A stretch of DNA of 64,000 bases from Allium sativum (lineage: Eukaryota > Streptophyta > Magnoliopsida > Asparagales > Amaryllidaceae), in NCBI GenBank assembly GCA_030737875.1, contig CM060912.1, positions 208,767,231 to 208,831,230 on the forward strand, read 5' to 3'. Of this stretch, positions 32,116 to 46,289 are shown piece after piece (within the stretch, counting starts at the first letter, position 1; every line of letters starts with the position of its first letter). Both the position numbers and the translations under genes were made by a program. The notes beneath the pieces are model-generated. The model was not told the DNA's origin. It made no database searches and was given only the letters and a program-made list of their open reading frames with translations.

Positions 32116-35100
32116 TATAAATAATTTATTTAAATAACGGTTTGGTCATTTAAAATGACCAGAATTAAATAATACTGAATATCTAATTAATATAAATAAT
32201 ATAATAATATATTTAGTTTCTAAAATAGTCAGAAATAGTGGAATTCACAAAATGGTGTGAATTGGGTCATCTATGATATTTAATTCAGTTTAGAATTGAA
32301 CTAGAATAACGAATATATTATTCGAATGACAGTTGAACGTATAATCATAATATAATTAAAATCGAGCTCGAAATGGCGCTGCAGTTCGTAATTTGGCGAT
32401 TTGAACTTCAACTGAATGTACATGATTCGTTTTAAATCGGATTTCTGTGAAACAAGAAACGTTAGGAGCTAGTGAAGTATATTTTTCTGGTGGAAGGGAA
32501 AAATCAGGATTTCGTCATGTAAACTTTGATATATGTTCAAATCAAATTTCAGAAAAGTCGCTATGGAATTTCTTTGAAATTAATAAATATTTATTTATAT
32601 TTTAAAAAGGGATTTCATTATAAAATGAATATCAATATAACTGGGAATTTTGAAATATCGAGTTGTAAACCCAATTGGAGTTGTATGATATCCTAGTGTG
32701 GATATATAAGATAATATATATTTATTGATATTTAATTTAATTATTTTTAAATATATTTATATATTTAAATGGATTATTTAGAGCTTTAAAAATAGCCAGT
32801 TTTTCAAACGACCTCAGAATTCGACGAAACTAATTTTGTTGGATCCGCAATATTAAATTTTTGTTAGATGTCAAGTTTCATGTTTTTTGAAGTCAGTATG
32901 TGGCTGTGCGGAATTTTAATGTGAAAAAAGTCGATATTCTGATGGTTAAAAATACGTTATGTGAGCATACGAAGTCGAAATTCGACGAAACCAGTTTCGT
33001 TGGGTCCGCAATGTCGGACTGTAGCTGCATGTCCAGTTTCGTGATTTTTGGGTAGCGTATGTGATCGCAGGAATTTTAGAGGACAAATACAAACAACGAT
33101 TGCTTAAAATAAAATAGAATAATCAAATAAAAAAAATATTATTTCTATCCTATATAATACCTTTAACTTCTCTAAACCTAATTCAACTCATTGCACAGTC
33201 AAACAATAATCTGCCATGATTCTCTCGCTTCCAGGAAATCAATTCGATCTTCAAAAATTCCAATAAATCCAAACAAAAATCCTAAATTCATGAAGAATAT
33301 ATTTTTGAGTTGCTCAGGAGATTCTCTACGTCCCTATTTATGTTTTAGCGTGTTCGACGTTCTCGGTAGGAATGGGTTTTGAGGCAGCGAACCCTAGGGC
33401 AGAAGGATTCGCTAAATTTAAGCAATGATGGCTGGATTCTGACCTGTTTTTGAGTTCGTGGTTGGATGTGGGTTCGTTTGTGTGTAATTGGGTGGTTTCA
33501 GTATCAAAAAGGGTTGATACCTGTTGGGTATCGCTTGAAGAAACAGCGGACGCGAACTCCTATAGAGTAGTAGCTCGAGTTTAGTGCTTTTGGTATGGTT
33601 GGAAAAAGGGTAGAACGAGATGGATTTTGGTGATTTTAGTTCGATTTTAAAAGGAAAGAAGGAGGAGGAGTTGGTGAAGGGATGATCGACTATGACATTG
33701 GAAGGAGGAGCAGGTGTGTTTCTTGGGTTTGGGAAGAAGACAACGTGGGTGGGTGGATCGATGAGCTGATGTAGCGTGAAGCCCAATAACGATTTTAAAA
33801 GGTGAAAGCCCAAAAGTAAAATAACTTAAGTTCTAATTTAGTTTAAATATTGTATTGACTAGTAACTTGAATATCTGATGCACACGTCATCAGAATTTCG
33901 AACGGTAAGATCAATTAGGATCGTATGGACGGGAGCAACACAATGGATCTGATTGAGAGTCGATAGGAGCTCATTACAATTTATTGCAAAATAAATTGTC
34001 CGTCTGAATCAAATTAATGACCAATTATCGTTATTTAACGATAACCATCCAATGTGAGTAATCACACTAACTCTGCTCAGTTTATATTTTTATTAAATAT
34101 TTTTAGAATTTATAAATAATGGTTGTTTGCTGTGTATTGGCTGTTTGGTTGAACTGCTAGTCAGTTGATTGAAAATATAGATAACGATATAATATAAATC
34201 GTTAATCAGATATTGATTCTGTTTACCATAATACTTCATAGTGAAATGAAATTTATGTTAAATTTTATAATTTAACATCTGTGGATGTGGGGAAACAGGT
34301 CAGAGGAACCCAACTGGGTTCCTCAACATTTATTTTACTGTTTTTCATATATTGTGTTATATGAAATATGTTGTTGATTTTGTATGTTTAAATGATACTG
34401 ATCATTGTTGTAAGGTATGTTAAATACCATAAGGAATGCTGGAATGTTAAAAAGGAAATTTTCAATGTCATATTGAAAAATAAATATTTATAAAATCAAA
34501 AGCTTTTATAAAAAGAAAATATTTATTTATAAAATAAATAGATTTAAAAGGAATATTTATTTGTTAATCAAATAGGCATAATTAAAGGGAAATATTTGTA
34601 AAACATTTACGGATATAATTGAAAAAAAAGAAATATTTGTAAACTATTTACAAATAGAATTGAAAAGGGATATTTATCTGAAAATAAATAGAATAGAAAG
34701 GGGAAATATGTGTAAAACAAATAGAAAGGGAATAGTTAGATTATCAAAGGAATTACTTATAAAATAAATAGATTTTATAAATTGAAATATTTTATAGAAT
34801 AAATAAAATTATTAAAAAGGGATTTATTTTGTAAATAAATAGATTATAAAAGGGAAATACTTGAAAAGTGAATAGAATAGTATAAAGGAGAATTTTACAT
34901 TTGAAAGGTTTAGATCCGTGCTTCGCACATAGGTACAACATGATATAGATTTAAAGCAAAGATTTTAAATAGAATCTATTCTGACCAATAGATTGAGAAG
35001 ATAAATTTATAAATAATATTCTATAAATAAAATAAAATATTTATCATTGGATAAATAGAATATATAAGTCAGGACTTATATAGAGAAGTAGGAATCGATT

Positions 35101-35429
35101 TCAACATCGATATTTGGAACTGGATATGGACGTAGAGTTAAATCAAAGGAGTTAATCAAAGGAGTTAATTGAATATTAATTATTCAATTTGAGTTGATCG
35201 AATATAGTTATTTGAGTTAGAGTTAGTCAAACATAGTTACTTTGGATGTGTTGCCATTTCGTACGACTGCTAGCGTAATTCGCAGGGCTGCAGATAGCCT
35301 ATGGCGGTCGGATGTTTCCTAAGGGAATCAGGCGTAACCATTGTGATCGCTGCAATCTAGAGTCGGGCGAATGGAATTAAATCGAATATTAGCCATTCGA
35401 AATAAAGTTAAAAACTGACATAGTTATTT

Positions 35430-35665
35430 GAATATAAGTTAGAGTTAAATAAGTAAGTTAAATAAGTTGAGTTAATTAAGTAAGTTAAATAAGTTGAGTC
35501 AATAAGTTGAGTTAAATAAGTTGAGTTAATCAAGTAAGTTAAATAAGTTGAGTTAATCAAGTAAGTTAAATAAGTTGAGTTAATCAAGTAAGTTAATCAA
35601 CTTGAGTTAATCGAGTTGAGTTAGTCAAGATGAGTTAATCAAACCGAGTTAATCCAAATGAGTTA
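35430..35665. repeat. Short tandem repeats in the E2 LTR (AAGTTGAGTTAATCAAGT)
   Basis: Units of 18-33 bp built from AAATAAGTTGAG and TTAATCAAGTAAGTT repeat about ten times and decay into AGTTAATC variants to the right. No coding signal is present. Confidence 0.75.
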
Positions 35666-37179
35666 ATCCAAAGGAGCTATTCGAAATAGTTTATTCGAAT
35701 AGAATTAAAGGACTTATTTGAAATAGTTTATTCAAATAGAATTAAGGGAGTTAATCGAATACAGTTTATTGGAAAAGAGATTAATCGAATGTAAATCATT
35801 CGAAGAGAATTAATCGAATGTAAATCATTCGAAGAGAATTAATTGAATGTAAATCATTCGAAGGGAGGTTATCGAATATAGTTATTCGAAGAAAGAGTTA
35901 TCAAATATAGTTTATTCGAAAGAGTTATCGAATATTGATTATTCGAGAGTGAATTATACATTGGATTTCGATTATATCAAATTAAGGAAAGTGATATTTA
36001 CTTTCCGTTTCAAATCAAGTTTTTACTTATTTGTTAATAAATTAGTTGTTTGTTTAATTATCCAAATTAATAAAGAAAAGTTATATTTAAGTTAATATAT
36101 ATTCGAAACCATGAAATTATAACACTAGCGTTATAATCAAATGAATTTTGAAGTGGATTCATAAATAAAATCCGAGAGTTTGCGTAAGGAAGTTTGTTGA
36201 AGGATTATAAGACGAAATTTGTCTATTTCGTGGTTAGAAATGTTGTTCAGTTAAGGTGTGAGAGGTAATAATACCCCAACTTGATTGACTTCGTTTTTAA
36301 CTAAGGAGTAGTTAAGGTTCGATAGTGAAGATTGGTTAAATGAATTTAGTTAGTAAGTGAAATGGCTTGAATGGGCCAAGCGATGTTTTATTTAAACATT
36401 AGTTTAAATCCGATAAAGAAGTTTGGGAATGTTTTCCCAATAAGAACCAGAAACATTTTCTAAATTTAGAAAATAAGAATTTACAAATATATAGAAATGG
36501 GAAAATGGATAAATTAAAGATAATTTAACATAAAGAAATAAATGTTGATTGATGATTGATCGATCGAATTTCTATCTGGAAATAAGATCGTTGGTTGTAC
36601 ACCTATTTTTCTTTGATAATTAAATCACCGACTATAGAAGTTTTTGGCCATTTTTCTTTCGTCAATACGGAGAGACCGGGATCATATTCATTATCTGAAA
36701 ACCACTTTGTATGGACGTTGGCATTGCTATCAAATATGACGAAGATAATTGAAGACGGAGTTATGCAAGGGCTATCCTGTTTACAGAATAGTGCCTTCGG
36801 TTTGTCCAGTCTCAGGACAAATGTAACAACCCGCAAATTCTGAACCAATTTAAAAAATTTATTTTTAGAAAATTTTAATGAATTTTGAAAATATAAAGTG
36901 ATTTATTTTAAATTATAATGGCTAGAATTTATTTTTGTCGAAGTTAGAACAAATAAATTTAATTTTAATATAAATGGAGTTAGAAATGGCGCGGTAGTTT
37001 GAAAATTTGATTTTAAACTTTAACTGAATGTGCAGGACTCAAAATAAATTAGAATTGAGTGAAACCAAAAATATTTAAATCTGTTTAACCATACCTTTCT
37101 AACGAATCTGAAAAATTGAAATTTCATAGCGGAAATCAAAAGTTATGGCCAATTCAATTTTTAGAAAGGTCGCTGTAGA

Positions 37180-37180
<1 letters not shown>

Positions 37181-37243
<63 letters not shown>
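37181..37243. repeat. (TA)n microsatellite in E1
   Basis: About 60 bp of uninterrupted TA repeats lie in the E1 LTR. Similar runs occur at 39,965-40,000, 40,944-40,981 and 42,503-42,550. Confidence 0.95.
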
Positions 37244-37248
<5 letters not shown>

Positions 37249-38579
37249 GGCCCAAAAGGCTACTTTTCACATATGAAGGAATTTCGACTCGAAACCACTT
37301 CCATTGAGTCTGGAATGATGTTTCTGCATTTAAAAAGTATAAACACTTATATATTTTGAGTTTCAGAATTTATTTGTTTAAAAATGTATTTTTAATATTA
37401 AATATATTGGCCTTAAAAATAGTCATTTTTCAAACGACCTCAGAATTCGACAAAATTAGTCTTGTTAGAACCGTATCGTCATAAGCAAGCTAAAAATATA
37501 TATATATTTTTAGAATTTTCTGAAGTCGTATGTGGCCCCGACATATTTAAATGTACGGTCAATATTTAATTAATTAATTAATTATTAATGGGATTTTAAA
37601 TAAAATTCCTACAGATTTCGGAATTGGACCCCGAGACCCATCCCATTGTGTTCAGAAGGTCTCAAAACGTTAAGATCGATAGTAAGCAAGCCCAATTCGG
37701 AGACAGCCCGCATTTTCACCTTTATAACACATTTTTTAATAATAAAATAATAAAAAATTTAAACCCTAACCCTAGAAAACACATAGCCGCCGCCTACCCC
37801 TTAAAGCAATGGCCAGAAGTCTCCCATTTTCAAACATCAATTTCTTCCAATCCACTCTATGAAAATTGACAAATAATATACCAAATCGAAGAGGACGGAG
37901 AGCTCTACAGATCCATACGGTTAAGATTAGTTTTCAGTGCACGGATTTCGCGAATTCTGATGAGGAAGTGGCCGCGTTCGATATTTGAGGCGAGGAGGGG
38001 GCCGAGTTGGGTGGCCTTCAGGGCGGTGGTGGCTCGCGGGTGGGGCTTCGGAGTGGTGGTCTCTGATTGGTCGACGGTGGGCCATAGGGGGCGCGCGCAG
38101 AAGGTTTGGAGGTGAAGATATGGGTTCGGCCGATTCGTGTAACGTGGAAGAAGAAGGTCTTTTTTTTATTATTTTATTTATTTAAATGATTAATTTATCC
38201 GATCTTTAAAAATCAATATCTCTTTCATACGAGGTCCGTTTCTCGAACCGTCAGTTGCGTTGGACTCGTCTTTCAGAGATCTTCGCGATGGCGTAGACCA
38301 GAGCTGATTCTGAGACAGTCGAATTTTCAGCCATATCAAGGTGAGAATTCTGAATTTTATTATTTAATTAATTATAAATTATTTTTCTTGTGTTACAAAT
38401 AATTGTATTGTGATGTAATTCAGATTTGAAATGTTCTGTGATTGATGAATGGTTGATTGTTGTTGGTGGTTTGTTTTATTGCTCATGTTATGCTAGATCC
38501 GCATTGAAATCTCATACACGGTTGAATTTTATTTGCGATTAGAAAATAAATCTAAATTTAGATTTAAATCATATGTTAT

Positions 38580-39960
38580 TCAGATCTAGTTATTCTAATT
38601 TATTTTAAAAATATTATTTTTACTATTCTAAGATGAACAATAGAATTTGATCGACAAATAAAAACTTATTTTTATTCGTTTATATTACATTAGAAGTTGA
38701 TCGACAAATAAAAACTTTATTTTTGTTTATTTGTTTACTTTACAATAGAATATGAACAACAAATAAAACCTTACTTTTATTTGTTTACTTTGCAATAAGA
38801 TTTGAACAACAAATAAAATATTCTTTTTATTTGTTTATTGACAACAGAAGATGAACAACAAATAGAATATATTTTTATTACGACAGAATTTGGCTAACTA
38901 ATAAAAATCCTATTTTTGTTTGTTTACATTTAGAACACGGTTTATGAATTTCAATAAAAACATAAAACGTTCATTTGTTTGAATTGAAACCATGTTGACG
39001 ATAAAATTTACATTTTTATCGTATATATAGAATAGATTAAAAATGTTCATCTATTTGAAATGGAAACATGAAACATTAAAAATCTTCTTTTTTATGAAAA
39101 GAATTATTCATATGAAAAATTGTTCATGTTAAAATAAAAGTGTTGAAAACATAAAATAAAGAAAATCACATTTTTTTATGTAAAGAATGATTCATATGAA
39201 AATTGTTTATGTTAGAATTGTCGAAAAACAAAGTTATCCTTTTATTTGCTTTTGTTGAAATGTTAGAAATAAATCAGAAAGATTACATTTTTAACGTAAT
39301 TAGAAATAAATAAAAAAAGATTACATTTTTCAATGTAATTAAAATTGAAATAAAATGATTACATTTTTCAATGTAATTAAATTGAAGTAGAATGATTACA
39401 TTTTCAATATAATTAATATTGAAATAAAAATAACATTTTGGTTAAAGCATAAGTATTGAAATAAGAGATCATATTTTTGGCCAAACTTTATTTGTGAACA
39501 TTTTTGGCCAAAACTTTATTTGTGAAATGAAAATATCACTTTTGTCAAAACTTGATTATTGAATCGAAATTTTCATTTTTGTCAAAAACCTGATTATTGA
39601 ATGGAAATTATCATTTTTGTCAAAACTTGATTACTGAAATGAAAGTAACAGTTTTGTTTACATTTTATAGGTAAATAAGAAATTATTTTCTGAAGTTACA
39701 TAGAAATTAAAAGTTTGCTTTTCATTTGCAGTTTTCAATGCAAATATAGCATGAAATAAAATTTATTTTTCTCATTTGCATCTCACAATGCACACATAAC
39801 TTGATAATAAGAAGTACATTTTTATTTGTGTTCGACAACACCAATAAAACTAAGAAAATAAAACAAATATTGAAAATAAAGTTTTGTTCTTTATTTTGTG
39901 ATCAAAAATGTAAATATATTTTGAAAATAAAGTTTGTACTTCTATTTACATTCAGCCATG

Positions 39961-40003
<43 letters not shown>

Positions 40004-40900
40004 AATAGAAATTGTTCTTTTATTTGCATTTACCAATGCAAATATATAATGAAACAAATTATTCATTTGCACTCACCAATGCAAATACATGCATATTTTG
40101 AAAATAAAGTTTATTTCTTTGTTTGCATTTATCAATATATATGCATTGAAATTAAAGTTTATTCTTTTATTTGCATTTATCAATGCAAATATTCAATGAA
40201 ACTATAGTCTATTTTCTTTATCTATAATTACCAATACAAATGTACAAACTTTTATACATTTAATAGAATTTGTTTAAAATATACTTTGAAAATAAATTTT
40301 GTTCTTTTATTTACATTCACTAATGTAAATATAATTTGTAAACAAAACTATTCTTTATTTGTATTCATAAATGCTAATACTCATTTAAATAAATTTGTTT
40401 CTTTTATTTACATTCAATAATGTAAATACACTTTGGAAATGAGGTTCTTTTTACATTCACTCAAATATACTTTTAAATAAAAATAGAAGTTACATTTGTT
40501 ATTTGCATTTCTTGTTGTAAGCAAAACCTTAAAATAAAGTTCATCTTTGTTTGCAATTCATTAATGCAAACAAACCATCAGATTGAAAATCATATTCTTG
40601 ATTTATAATTTTGATATGAATAAAGATTGTTTGAAATAAAGGATAGAATTTAAAAGTTACATTTTAATAACTAAACATTCACATTTTTATCATTAAAGTA
40701 AAATAGACAAAAACATTCATTTTGTCTAAATTAAAAGAGTGAAACAAAATATAGCATTGGCATATTTTATTAGAATTGAAACACAAATTATTCATTTCTG
40801 TAAATTTATAGTAGTTAAAAACAATTATTCATTTTTGTTAATTTATATTAGTTAAAAATAATTATTCATTTTTATACTAGTTAAACCAAATTATACATTT
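38580..40900. repeat. Degenerate ~45-60-bp repeats in E1 (TTTGCATTCACCAATGCAAA)
   Basis: Repeats of the type AAATAAAGTTCTTTTATTTGC + ATTCACCAATGCAAATAT run through this AT-rich stretch. Many contain the inverted pair TTTGCAT...ATGCAAA, so single-strand hairpins are possible. Divergence is high and unit length drifts. No gene is seen. Confidence 0.65.
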
Positions 40901-40941
40901 TGTCAGAAATATTCATTTTTGTCAAAATGAATGTGTTGAAG

Positions 40942-40981
<40 letters not shown>

Positions 40982-40983
<2 letters not shown>

Positions 40984-42288
40984 GGACTTGATAAGGAATG
41001 TGGGGACTTGATAGCTAAAATCAAAGACAAAATCAATGGGTGGAGCTCAAAACTTCTTTCCTTTGCTGGCAGGTTAGAGCTAATTCATACGGTGATTTCA
41101 GCAAAAGTGAGATTTTGGTTGCAAACTTTCCAAATCCCGGACTGCACTATAGTTAAGATAAACTCTATCTGTGCAAATTTTCTTTGGAGGGGTGGGGTTC
41201 AAAAAATAAGTTTTGATACTTTATGTAGGCCAAAAACTGAAGGAGGGGTAGGTCTGACTAACCTCTTTGAACTCAAGAAAACATACAGTATTAAAATTGC
41301 TTGGAAAGCCATCCAAGGGAACACGCTTTGGGCTGAGCGGATGAGGAATAGATATTTGAAATCAAACTTTTGGGTTACGAAATGTGACAACAATTCCTCC
41401 TCGGTGTGGAAAAATATCATGGCACATCGGGACATTCTAAAGAAGATGATTCATCGTCGATTTGCGAATGGTAAAGCCACCAGCCTATGGAAAGACCCAT
41501 GGTTCCACGGTAAAACGCTAATTGATTTCCTAGGTTGGGACTCGCTCACGGCGATCGGAGGCTACGAGCTGACAGTTGACAAGCTTATCTCTAATGGTCA
41601 ATGGAATACTCAAAATCTCTGCTGCATGCAGGCCTTGCAACCTGCTATACAGCAAATTCAAATAGTGCCGGATCTAACGAAAGATATTTGGGTTTGGAAG
41701 GACACCACAGATGGCAATTTCTCTAATGTTTCAGCTTGGAATTACATCAGATCCAAGCATGCAGTGCAGTCTTGGGCGGATTCGATCTGGTGTAAATCCA
41801 ACTGCCCTAAAATGGCGTTTACCACTTATAAGGCGGTGAATGGACGGCTCCCCACAACAGATCGACTTGCCAAATGGAATATTAATGTAAATCTTACCTG
41901 CTTACTCTGTAACTCTATGCCTGAATCGCATTCTCATTTATTTTTTGAGTGTAGCTACAGCACTGACATCATTAACACAGCTAGACAGAAGTGTGGGTAT
42001 TCTTTTCAAGGCAACCTCAACGATGAACTGTGTTACCTGCGCCTACAGCGCCGCTCGCCAGTATGCCTGCAATTGCTCCAAATAACATTGACCACTTCAG
42101 TTCACCATATTTGGAAGGAGAGAAACCGCCGTGTATTCGAAAACAAGAAGAGAAACAGCGAATTAGTGAGCAACTTTATTCAATCTAATGTAAACATTCT
42201 AATTCAACGCATCAAGAAGAGAGAAGCTACCAGAAATGACCTGGAAGCAACTTGCATCGTTGCGAGGTGGAGCTTTCGGCCGCCATGA
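40982..42288 (+). CDS. L1 ORF2 C-terminal fragment (RT thumb and zf-RVT zinc domain)
   Basis: About 435 codons are open without a stop, continuing a frame that enters from the TA repeat. The start GLDKECGDLIAKIKDKINGW and SKLLSFAGRLELI correspond to the end of the plant L1 reverse transcriptase. CANFLWRGG and LCRPKTEGGVGLTNL follow. The zf-RVT domain is seen at WCKSNCPKMAFTTYKAVNGR and LTCLLCNSMPESHSHLFFEC, with the Cys/His ligands present. The tail HHIWKERNRRVFENKKR is typical. The endonuclease and RT catalytic core are lost by 5' truncation. There is no start codon of its own, and the Met at 40,900 lies in the host LTR. The lack of disabling mutations suggests a young insertion. Confidence 0.88.
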
Positions 42289-42499
42289 ATCTGCTGCCCT
42301 AATTTTTTGTTCGCTTTGGGAAAATGAAGAAGCCGACTGTATTTAATCTTTCCACGCAAATATGGCATTTATTGATTGGTAGGTCAGAACAATCATTGCT
42401 CTTTTTACCTTTTTTGTATGTGCTGCTGTGGATTTGTATCTTTTGGTCACCGGCTTGGGCTGGTTTTGGCCCAATGCATCAATAAAAATTTAACCTCCT

Positions 42500-42502
<3 letters not shown>
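40982..42502 (+). mobile_element. 5'-truncated L1 (LINE) insertion in a (TA)n tract of E1
   Basis: The insert begins GGGGACTTGATAAGG directly after a TA run and ends AACCTCCTTCG directly before another TA run. The TA runs therefore look like the target duplication. An AATAAA signal lies at about 42,480. The insert holds the 3' third of L1 ORF2 and a 3' UTR of about 215 bp. A poly(A) tail is not seen; the tail may be replaced by or merged into the TA run. Confidence 0.8.
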
Positions 42503-42562
<60 letters not shown>

Positions 42563-44870
42563 GGCAAAATATATACTTGTCAAGATAGGTTAGTTAAATC
42601 AAAATATTTATCATTTTGTCTCATTAGAATTGCCAAAACAAAATAACCATTTTTGTTTAAAGTTTAAAATTAGCAAAATAGAAATTGTCAATAGGGACAA
42701 AGTTATTATGCTTATTCATTCATTGCAATAGAGATATTTTCTTGTCACCATTATATGTATTGTGTATTACACTTCCATTCACAAGTTACCCGACTTGTGT
42801 AAGTGATTGGGACGATAATTTTTCACACATCGCCCAAGTGCACAAATTAGTTTATTGTTTGTTTGTTGGTTGAAACCCCACACGGGTGTTGGGATGAAAA
42901 TTTACATACACTAATCCCAATATTTAGTTGTATGTTGATCGTTAGATCGACAGGCTGCGATGAGCGTTATTATTTAATTTTAACGCTTACACAGTGGAAT
43001 TTACACTTTGGATGTAGATGGATGATTTGATGGTTTTACTATTATTGTCATACATATGATGTGTGTGAAATCCATATAATCCAAATTATAGGGTAAATGT
43101 TTGAGTCGCATTTCGATTCAGGTGTTCTTTTAAATAAGAATATTTTTACCTTAGAAATCCTTTTTATATAAAGTGTGTATATATATATTTTCAAAATATA
43201 TATTGTTAATCAAGTATATGTTAAACAAAGAATATTTGTAAAAGATAAAAATCTGTAATATAAAAAATACTCCCATTTAGAGTCTTTTATGTAAAGAATA
43301 TTTTCAATGTTTACTTTAAATTATGTTTTTAATTGATATTTAAAGCGAGATCTTTTATTAAGATTTCTAGAATTCGTAATTATAAATAATTTGAGATGTG
43401 AAGTGGATTTATCGTGGACGATGTTTTAAACGACATTTGTCCTTTAATCCAATTTACATTGAAATTATTATTTGGAATTTATGAATCTATTTTATAGATT
43501 TAAAAAGGGCATTTTCTCAAAAATCAAGTTTTTCAAATTAATATATTAAATTGGAATTAAGTGGAAATTCAATTGGTAATAATCGAAATGGAATTCTGTA
43601 AAAGAAGACCGATATTATATATGGAATTTAAGAGGCTTTGTCGTTATTCCATTTATATTATTAGTCCGATACAGAAATTTATATCGATTATGTATTGATT
43701 TGATTTCTGTGAAATTCCATATTTCGGAAATTGATTTATAGATTTTATTTTCAGTGTTTATCTTTGATAAAATTAATGAGAATCTTTTAAAACGAATATC
43801 TTATTAAAAGAATACTCGGAGTTGGAATGTGGCGTAATGTGTGATTTTCCAGTATTTGCTTTTTAATCCCAAAGTATGCGAGTAATTCAGAAAGACCGGG
43901 TTTAACCCATTCTGAATAATCATCACGACGATCAAGAGTCGAAGATGAAGACGGTGATTGAAGACCGAAGGTTTTCACATCGTTGGGATGATGATGACTG
44001 GTATCTTGAATTTGGATTGGCCTTCCAAGGCAAGGTATTTGGTAATGATCGTCCAAACGCATTTGGAGATCGACGGACACGTTGTTTCGCTCAGACCCAG
44101 AGCGGACTTGTAAATGGATTGCGTGTCTGACATTGTATTCCTTTCTACTGTATTTGTTGAACGCTACTAATTATATATTTCTGTTTGGTGGTGAAGAATT
44201 TATTCTTTACTTATCACCCTTCTCTAAGACGTATGAGCTTAGAGGTTATATGTATATTGGTAGATGATCAATAATATGGTAGGGTCTGACAATGTGACAT
44301 GCTAAGATGCAAATGATCAAGGCTTTGTTGAAAAGCAGGCCTTGTGGTTGATGATCAAAGCACAGTCTCCTAAGGCATAGCTTTGTGTATATCGTGACTT
44401 CGCGAGCCTCATACCCTAGTATGAGTCAAAAACGGGATATGGACCGTAGGGAGTGCATACATTTCTTTCTAGCTAGAAGTGGTGTTTGGGCTTTAACACG
44501 GCCCGACATTTTACTATGTGGATTATGGATTGAGGTACCTCGTTTTTTTTATAGGCCAGAAGTGGTCATATTATAGGTCCAAAAGGGCCGGGAAACGTAT
44601 GTTGTAACAACCCGTATTTTGAATAACATGTTATAACGTAAATCAAGGCAGAATTAAATGTTAAAATCCGAATCAAGGGGAACGGGCTGTGCCATTGCGT
44701 TCGTCTCGGAAAAATACGCGAAATAGAGTCCGAGTTTTCGAAAATCGGAGTCCGTATGACCCATTTATGGCCCGTCAAAGTTTTCAGAAATATTCAAGTT
44801 CAAAAACAGTTCGAAATTCAAATCTGGAGCCAAACAGACTGGGCGGGAAAAATTCCCGCCCAAGCCCCAG

Positions 44871-44947
44871 GTCGACTGGGGTGTCAACTGGGGAGTAGAC
44901 ACGCCCAGGGGTAGGTCGACTGCCCAGTCGACACGGGTGTCGACCTG
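44871..44947. promoter_or_regulatory. GTCGAC array of the LARD 5' LTR (four of six sites intact)
   Basis: In the positions of the six 3' LTR sites, two read GTCAAC and GTAGAC here and the other four remain GTCGAC. The array lies about 140 bp upstream of the TATA-like box. Confidence 0.6.
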
Positions 44948-46289
44948 GCCCAAAAACCCCTGTTGGGTCTGGATGACCTGGTGCACCTGGTTGCTCATTT
45001 GGGTCTGGTCTATTGGCCTGTGACGGATTTTGAGGGTTCAGATCTATCCTAGGGTTAATCTAAGGGCCTAAACTACTCCTAATCTCTATAAAAACACCCT
45101 AGGACCTAACCTAAATCACTAAAAATCATTCTAGCAACTAAGTGCTGCCAAAATCTATCTTGATCATGGCCTCCATCTCCAACTCCAAGGGCTTATGCAT
45201 TCAAATCGGATTCAAATCAAAAGGTGCAAGCTTTCTACATCAAATCGTGGAAGTAGATCAACACTGCTACGCAAATCCTATGACGATTCATGCTCCGAAG
45301 TCTCTAAGCCTCGCTAAGTAAGTTCTAGCTACTTGTAGATCTAAACGATAGTTCTAATGTGACATGGAATAAAATGCGATGAACATAAGTATGCTAGCCT
45401 ATATGAACCTTTTCATGCCTCTTTTGCTTGAACCTATGACTGTAGGCTATGTTTAGTGACTAAATCAAGTTACTCATGTTGCATTGGACTTAGTTTGCCA
45501 TGCAAGATTGAACCTTTATTTGTGGGATGTTGGCATGAACACTTGGAACCATTTCGACTTGTGAAATATGTGCATGAATTTGACTTGGGTCTTATGCATG
45601 TAAAAGAACCCAAAACCCCTTATGATTTCATGTTTATGTGAGGCCAAACCCCTTTTGATATTATGCATGTTTGAGGCCAAACCCCTTATGACACCGTGCT
45701 TGTTTGTGGCCAATCCCTTTATGACATCGTGCATGTTTTGAGGCCAATATGCAATATGCTAGTTATGTGAACACCTTTGCCTCAATTTTCACCATGTTTA
45801 ACTTGTGATTCATCTTTGCCATCTTGTAACCATCTTTGTCATATTATTCCAAATATGTTGATTCGCTTTCATGTGCGTTGGGGACACGTTTTGGGTAGTT
45901 TAGGCAAACTTGAAAATGGGCTATGAACTTGACATGGAATTACATGGAACATGTAATGATAATAAACGTGAATAGGACACGAAAACTTGACATGGGGTTA
46001 CATGAAAACATAGACTTAAAAAGGGGTCTAAACTTGACATGAACATGACATGTAGAAAAACATGGAAGTGGCCAACTCGAGGTTGGGTTGAGTTTGTAGC
46101 ATAAATCTGCCCGGACCCGCCCGACAAATCCAGTGGCTACAAACAATAGGACCCAATGTGGGTAGTCGGTCATATCGTGCTTGAAACCCGAGGTTAGACT
46201 AGGTTGTGGTGTAAATCTGCCCGGACCCGCCCGGCGTAACCAGTAACCACAACAACGTCTAATGTGCGAGGTTGAGAGTGCATTAATTC

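Larger units (their letters stand above)
31291..36821 (+). repeat. E2 5' LTR, first part (31,332-32,115 is an insert)
   Basis: The LTR start is homologous to 58,957 onward. A roughly 160-bp segment is tandemly duplicated (about 32,790-32,955 and 32,955-33,110), each copy with TTCGACGAAAC. A TATA-like TATATAATACC lies at 33,149. Repeats of AAATAAGTTGAGTTAATC appear at 35,430-35,660 and of AATTAATCGAATGTAAATC to 35,940. The LTR is interrupted at 36,821 by E1 and resumes at 56,359. Confidence 0.75.
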
